This document shows, piece by piece, positions 24,386-32,499 of a stretch of 34,423 bases of DNA; position 1 is the first letter of the stretch, and each line of letters begins with the position of its first letter. Below the pieces are notes generated by a model. It did not search any database and was not told where the DNA came from. It saw only the letters and a program-made list of their open reading frames with translations. Source of the stretch: an uncultured Clostridiaceae bacterium (GTDB lineage Bacteria > Bacillota > Clostridia > Lachnospirales > Lachnospiraceae); assembly GCA_902477765.1 (NCBI GenBank), contig CABSIM010000030.1, positions 1-34,423 of the forward strand, read 5' to 3'. The translations under genes and the position numbers were made by a program.

Positions 24386-25114
24386 ATGAAAAAAACAGTA
24401 CTGATCACCGGCTCTTCCCGGGGGATCGGGCGTTCTGCCGCCCTTGCCTTTGCAGCAGCCGGCTATCAAGTTGTAATAAACGGTGCATCGGAGTCCGGTG
24501 CCCTGGACGAGACAAAAGCCGCTGTTCAGTCTCTGGGGGCCCCCTGCCTGGCTGTCCGGGCAGATGTCTCCACTGCAGAAGGATGTGCCCTTCTGTTTTC
24601 CCGCGCAGAATCCTGCTTCGGCTCCGTGGATGTGCTGGTAAATAATGCCGGAATCTCCATCACGGGACTTCTTCAGGACATGACGGATGACCAGTGGGAT
24701 CTGCTGATCCGTACCAATCTGACTTCCGTCTTCCGCTGCTGCCGGCTTGCCGTTCCGGGAATGATCCGGAGACAGGCAGGAAAAATCATCAACGTCTCTT
24801 CCGTCTGGGGAGAGGTGGGAGCTTCCTGTGAGGCGGCCTATTCCGCTTCCAAAGGCGGCATCAATGCCCTGACCAGAGGTCTGGCAAAGGAACTGGCTCC
24901 ATCCCACATACAGGTCAATGCCGTGGCCCTGGGCGCCATCGATACGGATATGAACGGTTTTCTGAATGCGGAGGAAAAAGCTGCTCTGGAAGAGGAAATT
25001 CCCGCAGGACGCATGGGCACTGCCGGAGAGGCCGGCGACCTGATTCTCTCCATTGCAGAGGCGCCTGAATATCTGACCGGGCAGATCATCCGCATGGACG
25101 GCGGATGGATTTAA
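24386..25114 (+). CDS. FabG-like short-chain dehydrogenase/reductase
   Basis: This 242-residue classical SDR has the cofactor motif TGSSRGIG (8-15), NNAG (about 87-90), and the Ser-Tyr-Lys set in SSVWGEVGASCEAAYSASKGG. The C-terminal YLTGQIIRMDGGWI is typical of 3-oxoacyl-ACP reductase-like members. The true substrate is uncertain because no other fatty-acid genes are near, and many FabG-like proteins act elsewhere. AAAGGAGG precedes the ATG. It is a single gene divergent from trxB. Confidence 0.88.
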   Translation: MKKTVLITGSSRGIGRSAALAFAAAGYQVVINGASESGALDETKAAVQSLGAPCLAVRADVSTAEGCALLFSRAESCFGSVDVLVNNAGISITGLLQDMTDDQWDLLIRTNLTSVFRCCRLAVPGMIRRQAGKIINVSSVWGEVGASCEAAYSASKGGINALTRGLAKELAPSHIQVNAVALGAIDTDMNGFLNAEEKAALEEEIPAGRMGTAGEAGDLILSIAEAPEYLTGQIIRMDGGWI

Positions 25115-25164
25115 GACAGCAGAACAGATCTGATTCCTGCAGGAAATTCCTGCAAAACAGAATA

Positions 25165-25194
25165 CGCCGGCAGACCGTTCCCGGTCTGCCGGCG
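25165..25194. terminator. GC-rich hairpin between convergent genes
   Basis: A perfect 13-bp stem (25165-25177 with 25182-25194, loop TTCC) lies between the convergent FabG-like gene and the AlkZ-like remnant. T-runs are poor on both sides, so termination is likely but not certain. Confidence 0.55.
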
Positions 25195-25216
25195 CTTATG
25201 ATTTCCCGCATCAGAA

Positions 25217-25564
25217 TCATCCTGTCCATGAAATTTCCATTCCGCCAGGTTCAAGTCCCCGGAACCTGACGTATGTTTCCGCCGTTTCGGCAGTTTTTTC
25301 CTTCAGATCCGGCATCTTCCACAGTTCTGCCCGGATCTCCATTTTTTTCCCCTTTTTCCTTCCGTTCCAGATTCCCACGGCCTCTCCCTTCCACAGGATC
25401 ACGCCGGGATTGGACACCGTCTCCCATGCCCCCGGAGGCGAATTCTGCATTCCGCAGGCTCCCACAGCCTCCATGATTTCTTCTTCGGAACAGAACCGGT
25501 CCAGATGGTGGGACCGGAGCCGGAATCTCCGGATCTGCTCCGGTGACGCTTCTGCCATCGTCAT
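25217..25564 (-). pseudogene. AlkZ/YcaQ-like winged-helix DNA glycosylase, internal deletion
   Basis: The 115-residue frame joins two ends of a family that is normally about 350 residues. The N-terminal family start (IRRFRLRSHHLDR, 11-23, then GACGMQNSPPGAWET, 35-49) runs straight into the family C terminus (NPGVILWKGEAVGIWNGRKKGKK, about 52-74). The junction is near base 25418, and roughly 230-250 residues, including the catalytic core, are missing without a frameshift. The start overlaps the MATE stop by four bases. It may be translated but should not be an active glycosylase. The family assignment is from recognition of both ends. Confidence 0.6.
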
Positions 25565-26955
25565 CTTCCCTTTTCCTGACGGCTGTCAGATTTTCCCATG
25601 GTCCGCTCCATTTTTCTGAACAGCCTGGCCAGAACAAACACTGCCGCCGCGGACAGGATCAGTTCTGCGCACAGCTGGGCATAGGCAAGGCCATATAACG
25701 GAAACAGCCGGTTCAGGATATAAAGAGCCGGTATCTCCAGCACAATCTTCCGGAGAATGGCGAAAATAAACGCATATTTTCCGAGGCCCGTGGCCTGGAA
25801 AACCGCAACGGCAATAAAGTCCATGCAGAGAAACGGAAGACCCAGGCAGAATCCCCGGAGAAATCTGCTGCCATAGGCCACAATGCTGTCATTCTGCATG
25901 AAAAGCTTCACAAGGGATCCGGCACCCAGGAAATAGCACGTGGAAACAGCAACAATAAAAGAAAGAGCAATTTTAATGGAGAAAATCAGCGTCTCCTTCA
26001 TACGTTTCACATTGCCGCTGGCATAATTGTAGCTGATCAGCGGCATGATGCCCTGGGAAAGCCCCATGGAAATATACATGGGCACCTGATTGATTTTCTG
26101 GGTGATTCCCATGGCTGCCACCGCGTCAGACCCGTAGGAGGAGGTGAAATTGTTCAGCACCGTCATTCCCGTTACGTTCAGAAGATTCTGGATGGCTGCA
26201 GGAATTCCCACGCCGCAGACTCCCACAATGATATTCCTGTCAGGCCGGAACATTCTGGGATCGATGCAGACATATGTCTTTCCCCGCTTCACAAACAACA
26301 GCACGAAGAAATAGAGACATGCCACGCAGTTGGAAAGGAACGTGGCGAGTCCGGCTCCCTCGGCACCCATTCCCAGGCCCCAGGGCAGAATAAAAAACGG
26401 ATCCAGTACAATATTCAGGAGACATCCGCTCATGGTTCCGATGCTGGCATGGAGAGCCGCGCCCTCAGACCGCACCAGATATGCCATAACCACATTGAGG
26501 ATGGCCGGTGCCGCACCGCAGGTCACCGTCCATTTCAGATACGCTGCCGTACCAGCGGCAGTTTCCGTGCTGGCACCCAGCAGTACCAGAACCGTATCTT
26601 TCATAAGCGTATACAGCAGCGAAAACAGGGCTCCGAACAGAACTGCACAGTAGAACCCGAATGCAGAGCTCCGGTATACCGTATCGTAATCCTTTCTGCC
26701 CATGGCACGGCTCATCATACTGGAACTGCCCACGCCGAACAGGTTATTGACGGCGTTGAATGCCAGAAGCACCGGTGCCGCCAGTGTTACAGCTGCGTTT
26801 TCAATGGGATCGTTGAGCATTCCTACAAAATAGGTATCGGCCAGGTTGTAAAGCACCATGACCAGGGAGCTCAGAATTGTCGGCACCGCCAGCTGCATTA
26901 CTGCCCTGGGAACCGGAGTCTGTTCGAACATGATTGTTTTCTGCTGATCTTCCAT
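25561..26955 (-). CDS. MATE family multidrug efflux pump
   Basis: This 464-residue membrane protein has the twelve hydrophobic segments and internal two-fold layout of MATE transporters. It carries the N-terminal VPTILSSLVMVLYNLADTYFVG and the matching second half VGIPAAIQNLLNVTGMTVLNN. It exports cationic drugs or metabolites using a sodium or proton gradient. The DNA-damage family type (MepA-like) is closest by feel. GAGGAAAA precedes the ATG. A palindrome lies in its promoter region, and an AlkZ-like remnant overlaps its 3' end. Confidence 0.93.
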   Translation of the reverse strand: MEDQQKTIMFEQTPVPRAVMQLAVPTILSSLVMVLYNLADTYFVGMLNDPIENAAVTLAAPVLLAFNAVNNLFGVGSSSMMSRAMGRKDYDTVYRSSAFGFYCAVLFGALFSLLYTLMKDTVLVLLGASTETAAGTAAYLKWTVTCGAAPAILNVVMAYLVRSEGAALHASIGTMSGCLLNIVLDPFFILPWGLGMGAEGAGLATFLSNCVACLYFFVLLFVKRGKTYVCIDPRMFRPDRNIIVGVCGVGIPAAIQNLLNVTGMTVLNNFTSSYGSDAVAAMGITQKINQVPMYISMGLSQGIMPLISYNYASGNVKRMKETLIFSIKIALSFIVAVSTCYFLGAGSLVKLFMQNDSIVAYGSRFLRGFCLGLPFLCMDFIAVAVFQATGLGKYAFIFAILRKIVLEIPALYILNRLFPLYGLAYAQLCAELILSAAAVFVLARLFRKMERTMGKSDSRQEKGR

Positions 26956-27067
26956 ATTTTCCTCACTTTCCGAAGCACTTCTGGCTTACTCTTTTTTGTC
27001 CGCGGAAAACGGGGGGCGGAAAGAACTCTTGTCTGCCGTCATGCCGTAATCTGGATGTGTAACTTTT

Positions 27068-27097
27068 ATTGTACTACAAAACCATATGGTTTTTCCA
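27068..27097 (-). promoter_or_regulatory. MATE promoter with 16-bp palindromic operator candidate
   Basis: A perfect palindrome AAAACCATATGGTTTT (27078-27093) fills the spacer between a -10 candidate TACAAT (27073-27068) and a weak -35 TGGAAA (27097-27092), spacer 18 bp. A dimeric repressor here would block polymerase. Its identity is unknown, since no regulator gene is adjacent. Confidence 0.45.
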
Positions 27098-27129
27098 GAC
27101 TTACTTTTTCCAAAACCTTTCCGTATCTT

Positions 27130-28329
27130 TTATCCGAGAATTTCCGCGGCATGAAAAATGCCGTATTCTCCGTCTTCCAGCCTTTCCAGAAGGCGTTCTC
27201 TGTTCTGATCGGAATTCTCCACCTGACGCGCAAACAGATGACAGAGTTCTGTCTGTGTTCCAAGGCTGAGACCTGCACTCCGGGCTGCATCTGTCTTTTC
27301 TTCTTCTCCCTGTGCTGACGCGCAGAAAAACAGTTCCTCCAGGGCAAGGCAGCAGTATACGGCCAGTTTCACTTTCCCGTATGCATCCCGGTCATACAGG
27401 GCTGCCAGGAAAAAGGAATAGATAAAATACCCCAGCAGCCGCTCCAGTGAGCAGGCCAGCTCCGGTGCCTGTTCCATGAACCCCGCCCGTGCGGCTTCAT
27501 ATCTGTGCCGGCTTCCTTCCGAATGATAAAGCGCTTTCCGGCACTGTTCCAGAAGATCCTCCCATCCGTTCCCCACCGGATCCAGTTCTGCCAGGCATTC
27601 CATAAAATCTGCCATGAACGAAAACCGGCAGTCAGGGGCCTGTTCTGCCTGTTTTCTCTTTTCCGCCTTGTATACGTCCAGCCGGCTCCGGAACCGCTCT
27701 CCTGCCCCGTCCTTTTCATAGCGTTTCAGAACCTTTTGAATCCCTTTTCCGTCTTTCTGATCCAGTCTCCGCTGCATGTCATGTCCGAGGGAAAGCATCA
27801 TCAGGCAGCGCTGATCCACGGAAAGCGTTCTGTCACGGCTGATCTTCCACAATGTTTTCCGCGTTCTGAGAAGAATCTTCAGGAGTCTTCTGTCGATGCC
27901 TTCCATATTTTCCGTCATGTTTTCCGTCTCCCGGACAAAAAACTTTCCGGGGTCTTCCGTCAGCACCAGCCTGGCCGCTTCCGGACAGGAGAGGAGCAGG
28001 ATTCTTTCCTGCAGGCATCCGTAATCTTCCGTATGGCGGGGATACTGACGGCATGTCCTGCACATGGCGCCTTCTCCCATGGCAGTGCAGATTTCACACA
28101 GCCTGTTTCCGTCCAGAAACGGACAGATTCCGTTTACCGGAACCAGTGTTCCATGCTTTATGTACCGCCGGAATTTTTTTCCCATTCTGTTATTTTTAAG
28201 GGCTTCTCTTTTATACCGTTTCTCTGTTTCCCGGTCCAGACGGATCTCCCAGTCCACACAGCAGGTGTCCGGACAGGAACCGGCCAGACAGCGGAATTTT
28301 CCATAATATCCCGGATATCGTATTTTCAT
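27130..28329 (-). CDS. FliB-like cysteine-rich protein (flagellin lysine-N-methylase family)
   Basis: This 399-residue protein starts with MKIRYPGYYGKFRCLAGSCP and has eleven cysteines in its first 115 residues (14, 19, 23, 24, 69, 78, 81, 90, 93, 105, 115). That pattern is typical of the FliB / flagellin lysine-N-methylase family and probably binds metal or Fe-S. The rest is helical and poorly conserved. The ATG at 28329 has a perfect AGGAGGAG; the longer frame from 28431 would pass through the hairpin at 28355-28406 and is rejected. No flagellar gene is in the window, so the methylase name should be taken as a family label. Confidence 0.75.
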   Translation of the reverse strand: MKIRYPGYYGKFRCLAGSCPDTCCVDWEIRLDRETEKRYKREALKNNRMGKKFRRYIKHGTLVPVNGICPFLDGNRLCEICTAMGEGAMCRTCRQYPRHTEDYGCLQERILLLSCPEAARLVLTEDPGKFFVRETENMTENMEGIDRRLLKILLRTRKTLWKISRDRTLSVDQRCLMMLSLGHDMQRRLDQKDGKGIQKVLKRYEKDGAGERFRSRLDVYKAEKRKQAEQAPDCRFSFMADFMECLAELDPVGNGWEDLLEQCRKALYHSEGSRHRYEAARAGFMEQAPELACSLERLLGYFIYSFFLAALYDRDAYGKVKLAVYCCLALEELFFCASAQGEEEKTDAARSAGLSLGTQTELCHLFARQVENSDQNRERLLERLEDGEYGIFHAAEILG

Positions 28330-28354
28330 CTTTCTCCTCCTGAAGTCATACGCC

Positions 28355-28406
28355 CCCGGAATGCACAGGGGGAACCGGAAAGTTCCGGTCCCCCCTGCGT
28401 TCCGGG
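28355..28406 (-). other. Long imperfect hairpin upstream of the FliB-like gene
   Basis: Arms of about 23-26 bases (28355-28380 and 28383-28406) pair almost completely, with small bulges and a two-base loop. On the minus strand no T-run follows. It ends about 12 bases before the AGGAGGAG site. It could be a Rho-type or processing boundary between the glycosyltransferase gene and this one, or a translational control element. Confidence 0.5.
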
Positions 28407-28457
28407 ATCTTCTGTTTCTGTTTTCCGGCATTCTGCCGCTTTTCTGCTGCGATCCCT

Positions 28458-31400
28458 TTACATATTTTCTTCCGGTTCTTTCCGGAAATCTTCTTCAATG
28501 ATTTTCCAGGCGGCATCCACGCTGAAATGATCTCTGATATAGCTCTGGGTCGCCTGACTCATGGCCCTCAGGGCATCCGCATCACCGTAAAGTTCCGTCA
28601 CGGCCGCGGCAAATGCCTCCGGTTCGTCCGCCACTTTCATCACCTGTTCCGCATCGGGAATTCCTTCCGCTCCCACGGATGTGGTGACAATGGCGGCGCC
28701 GTTGTAAATGGCTTCCACCACTTTTCCCTTGACTCCGGCGCCATACCGCAGCGGTACAACCACCAGACGGCTTTCGGCATACAGGCGTGCCAGTTCTTCC
28801 TCGGTCACAAATCCCTTTACCACAATCCCGTTCCCCGGTTCTTCCAGAGCTCTGATCTCATCCGTCACCTTGGAGCCCACAATGTAAAACGGCACATTCA
28901 GGTTCTTTCGGATCAGCGGGTAGACCTCCCGCGCAAACCAGAGAACCGCATCCGCGTTGGGCGGATGCGCAAAGCCTCCCACAAACAGCAGACCTTCCCT
29001 CTTTTCAAAGTCCATGTCCGGATGATCCAGAAATGTCTCATATACATAGGCGGTGATGGCCTTTACAGGCAGTTCCGGTTTCACCGCATGAATGGCCTCT
29101 TCTTCCACATAGGAGGGATAATAGGAAACTGCAGCTTTTTCCATCAGGGAAAACTCGATGGACTTCCAGTAATCGGAATCCCGTTTTTTCTGTATATCTC
29201 CGGTCAGTTCATACTCCCGGTATTCCCGCAGAAAATGGAGGTCATGCCCGTAATAGATAATCTTGATATCTGTATTCTGTCTCAGAAAATCCACATATTT
29301 TGTGGCGATATGAGGACGGTTCAGGTAGGCAAAATCAATCTCATCCTTATTTCTGGTGATCCAGTTCCAGATACCGGCCTGATATTCCGGCCCGTAGAGG
29401 ATTTCAATTCCCATCTGCTGAAGCGTTGTGGAATACGGTTCTTCATGAAGGAAATTATCTCCCAGGAATTTCACCACATATCCTTTTTTCAGAAACATTT
29501 TCAGGTACTGGAACGTGGTTTTGGAACCGGCATCCTTGTCAAAGGTGGGAACATAGTGATCCACCACCAGAATGACCGGTTTTCCCATACTGCGCTCTCT
29601 TGCCCGGAACGGATTGGGATTTCCCGTGTTGACGCACTGTTTTCTGAATTCATCTGCCCATTTTTCCCTGAGCTTTCTGCTGTTTTCCACCTGATACCGC
29701 TTCAGGCCTGTGCCGTTGACATCGGTTCCGTTGGAAATGCCCTCGAAATGGATCACCTTTGAAAGAGGCTGGTAAACCACCCGGTATCCGGCTTTTCTCA
29801 CTTCGAACGCCAGATCCGAATCCTCACAGTAGGCAGGCGCAAACCGTTCGTCAAATCCGCCGATCTGCTCCCACAGCTTTCTGGACAGAAGAATGGCCGC
29901 ACCGGAAATATAGTCCACATCCTTGACATAATTGTATTCTGCCTTGTCCGGATTATCCAGACGCCCGTAGTTCCATCCGGAGCCGTCGCTCCAGATGATT
30001 CCGCCGGCCTCCTGAAGCCTTCCGTCCGGATATACCAGTTTGGAGCCCACCATGCCGATGGTGTCGTCGGAGCGGATCAGAGACACCAGGGAAGACAGCC
30101 ATCCCGGCGTCACCTGGGTATCATTGTTGAGAAACATCACGTAGGTTCCCCGGGCTGCTCTGGCTGCCTGATTGCAGTTTCTTAAGAATCCCTGATTGGT
30201 GGAATTCCTGCAGATCACCACATTTTCCACATACCGGGTCAGCTCTTTTGTGGCATCGGTGGACACATCGTCGGCAATGATCACTTCGTAGGATACATCT
30301 TTTGTATGTTCCAGAATGGACAGAAGGCAGGCGTAGGTATAATGGATCTGGTTGTACACCGGAATAATAATGGAAACTTCCGGATTTTCTGTCTTCTCGA
30401 ACCGCAGTTTTCCATGTTCCAGATATCCCTCACCGATCTTAAAGTCCCCCCGGATCCGGTTTCTGCCGTCGGCGGAGAAATACAGCTTCCCGTATTTTCC
30501 CGGATGAAACACGGTGTTTTTGAAATACTGAAGGACTTTTCTCTTTCTGGTTCCTTTGGGAAGGATCCGGTCCACCCCATGGTGGATCTTCCTCAGCACC
30601 TTCCACATGATGGCCTCATGGCGTGCCAGGTACTGAAGAGTCTTTGCAATCTCCGCGTTTTCACGCCTCAGATCTCCTATGATCACGTCCAGATTGGCCA
30701 CATGATTGTTGGTCAGCCTCTGGACTTCCTGCTGCTTTACAATGGTTACGTCTTTTTCGGCGATCTCCTGTTTCAGGGCTTCACACCATTCCTTTACCTT
30801 GTAAAGCTCACTTTCCCGGTCCAGAAGGAATTCCAGGGTCTTCGTCTCCTGCTCGTACTGTTTCATGTAGGCAAAACCGCCCTGTCCATGGACATAGGAC
30901 TGGAACCGTTCCTCCATGGATGCAAAAATCTCCTGCAGTTCTTCCCCGATTCCAAAGCCTGAAAAAATCTCCTGCTGAGATGCTTTCAGGATTCCTTCAT
31001 ATCTTCTGTAAAAATAAAGAAGGTTTCTGTAGTGCAGGAATTTTGCAGGAACCGGAAAATCAAAGACCCATTCATAATCAATGCCATAGACGGTTCCGCC
31101 GGCCAGCATCAGGTTTTCAAACAGCCCGTCCACGTTGGATACCGGCACGATCCGGTCTTTCATGTCCGCAACCGGTCCGAACACGGATATGAATTCCTCT
31201 GACGGGTGAAAATTTTCCACGGGAGCCGGATCTTTGCCGAAATCTTCAGGGAAAACCAGCGCCATGGCTTCCCTTAATGCTCCATATGGAACTTCTCCCA
31301 TATGGATTTCGCTGCCCAGCCGGTCTCCGATGGTCTCTCCTTCCAGATACGGAAATGAAACCGTCATGCCGTTATTGGAAAATACCGGCTCGAGAAAACG

Positions 31401-31586
31401 GATTCGGGGATTCAGGTCCTTTATTTTTTCATATTTGTCCCGGAAGGACCGGATATGTGCGGCTCCCAGGACATCCAGAGCCGTTTTTTCCACTGACAGG
31501 ATCTCTCCGGTCCGGATGATCTCTGTCTTCAGCTGGAATTTCCGGTCTCTGGTCCGGTTGTATTTCACAAACTCGATCTGTCTCAT
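28458..31586 (-). CDS. Kinase-like / coiled-coil / GT2 / GT4 fusion glycosyltransferase
   Basis: This 1042-residue protein has four parts. Residues 1 to about 230 resemble the small-molecule or protein-kinase fold (VEKTALDVLG near a lysine; FENLMLAGGTVYGIDYEW at 156-173 like an Asn then Asp metal site). Residues about 240-330 are coiled coil. Residues 402-650 are a GT2 domain (VSIIIPVYNQ, NNDT at 487-490, CEDSD at 587-591). Residues about 668-1030 are a GT4-like domain (LLFVGGFAHPPNADAVLWF, GAGVKGKVVEA). It would build the polysaccharide exported by the adjacent ABC system. Its start overlaps the methyltransferase stop by four bases. Confidence 0.85.
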   Translation of the reverse strand: MRQIEFVKYNRTRDRKFQLKTEIIRTGEILSVEKTALDVLGAAHIRSFRDKYEKIKDLNPRIRFLEPVFSNNGMTVSFPYLEGETIGDRLGSEIHMGEVPYGALREAMALVFPEDFGKDPAPVENFHPSEEFISVFGPVADMKDRIVPVSNVDGLFENLMLAGGTVYGIDYEWVFDFPVPAKFLHYRNLLYFYRRYEGILKASQQEIFSGFGIGEELQEIFASMEERFQSYVHGQGGFAYMKQYEQETKTLEFLLDRESELYKVKEWCEALKQEIAEKDVTIVKQQEVQRLTNNHVANLDVIIGDLRRENAEIAKTLQYLARHEAIMWKVLRKIHHGVDRILPKGTRKRKVLQYFKNTVFHPGKYGKLYFSADGRNRIRGDFKIGEGYLEHGKLRFEKTENPEVSIIIPVYNQIHYTYACLLSILEHTKDVSYEVIIADDVSTDATKELTRYVENVVICRNSTNQGFLRNCNQAARAARGTYVMFLNNDTQVTPGWLSSLVSLIRSDDTIGMVGSKLVYPDGRLQEAGGIIWSDGSGWNYGRLDNPDKAEYNYVKDVDYISGAAILLSRKLWEQIGGFDERFAPAYCEDSDLAFEVRKAGYRVVYQPLSKVIHFEGISNGTDVNGTGLKRYQVENSRKLREKWADEFRKQCVNTGNPNPFRARERSMGKPVILVVDHYVPTFDKDAGSKTTFQYLKMFLKKGYVVKFLGDNFLHEEPYSTTLQQMGIEILYGPEYQAGIWNWITRNKDEIDFAYLNRPHIATKYVDFLRQNTDIKIIYYGHDLHFLREYREYELTGDIQKKRDSDYWKSIEFSLMEKAAVSYYPSYVEEEAIHAVKPELPVKAITAYVYETFLDHPDMDFEKREGLLFVGGFAHPPNADAVLWFAREVYPLIRKNLNVPFYIVGSKVTDEIRALEEPGNGIVVKGFVTEEELARLYAESRLVVVPLRYGAGVKGKVVEAIYNGAAIVTTSVGAEGIPDAEQVMKVADEPEAFAAAVTELYGDADALRAMSQATQSYIRDHFSVDAAWKIIEEDFRKEPEENM

Positions 31587-32497
31587 AGGCTTCCTTTCTC
31601 CCAGACTGCCAAGAATGAATTGGCAAACTTTGTAAAGACTCCGTTCTGGCAGGCTTTTGCCATGGCCTCTTCCTCATTTCCGAACCAGAATCCCGGGCCG
31701 TCCAGCCGGGCGGAAATATTGGTCACATCACCGGTTTTGGGAAGGTAGGAATCGGAATAAATGGTTACCGGATACCTGTAATCAGGAACCGGATAATATA
31801 ACATGAAGCTGCCGCCCTTCTCTCTGGAAAGCTGTTCCAGAAGTTCCCGGAACTCTGCCTCCAGAAAAGCAGTCTCCTGATGGCGCGCCCCCATCCAGTA
31901 ACGGACACCGGCTTCATTTTCCGCAGCCGCAAGGAGTCTTCCGCCTGGCTTTAAAAAACCTGCTGCCCAGGAAAGAATCTCTGCAGCGCTTTCCCTGGTA
32001 TTCCGTCCCAGGAATCCGGTCATCACCACATAGTCAAAGGGCTTTTTCATCCATTCTTCCGCCCGGTCTGCCCCGTTCTCTCCGGTCTGGCCTTTTCCGC
32101 TTCCGGGGTATTCCCGCCAGTCTGTCCCGTTCTCCGCCGGAATCCAGGCAGGTGTTTCCGCATTATCCGTTTCCGTTCCGGCCGTTTTTCCCCGCACATA
32201 GCGGACATTATGTTCTGCTCCGTGGCGGAGACGGCAGACCTCCAGGTTCTCGTCCCGGCTGTCCAGCACCACCACCTCTCCGGCTTTTCCCGCCAGAATT
32301 CCTGTGCAGGCCCCATAGTCGGAACCGATCTGGAGCACCCGGTCACCGGGTCCGATCTCCACCCATTCCAGCAGATTTTCCCTCAGGGGTGAAAACGCGT
32401 AAAGGCACTGCGGGCTTTTTTCGCCCGCCAGTGCCGCCTGCTCATCCCCGTCATATTTTTTCAAGAGATCCAGAATCTCGTAACTGTAATCCTTCAT
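31583..32497 (-). CDS. SAM-dependent methyltransferase of the polysaccharide operon
   Basis: This 304-residue protein has the SAM-binding glycine motif VLQIGSDYGACTGILA (54-69), the acidic VVVLDSRDEN that follows (76-85), and later PFDYVVMTGFLG and LKPGGRLLAAAEN. Residues about 104-150 are a hydrophilic low-complexity insertion rich in Gly, Thr and Glu between strands. Its ATG comes two bases after the TAA of the ATPase gene, whose last codons supply AGAGGA. A glycan-end or monosaccharide methylation role is inferred from the neighbours. Confidence 0.85.
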   Translation of the reverse strand: MKDYSYEILDLLKKYDGDEQAALAGEKSPQCLYAFSPLRENLLEWVEIGPGDRVLQIGSDYGACTGILAGKAGEVVVLDSRDENLEVCRLRHGAEHNVRYVRGKTAGTETDNAETPAWIPAENGTDWREYPGSGKGQTGENGADRAEEWMKKPFDYVVMTGFLGRNTRESAAEILSWAAGFLKPGGRLLAAAENEAGVRYWMGARHQETAFLEAEFRELLEQLSREKGGSFMLYYPVPDYRYPVTIYSDSYLPKTGDVTNISARLDGPGFWFGNEEEAMAKACQNGVFTKFANSFLAVWEKGSL

Positions 32498-32499
32498 GA

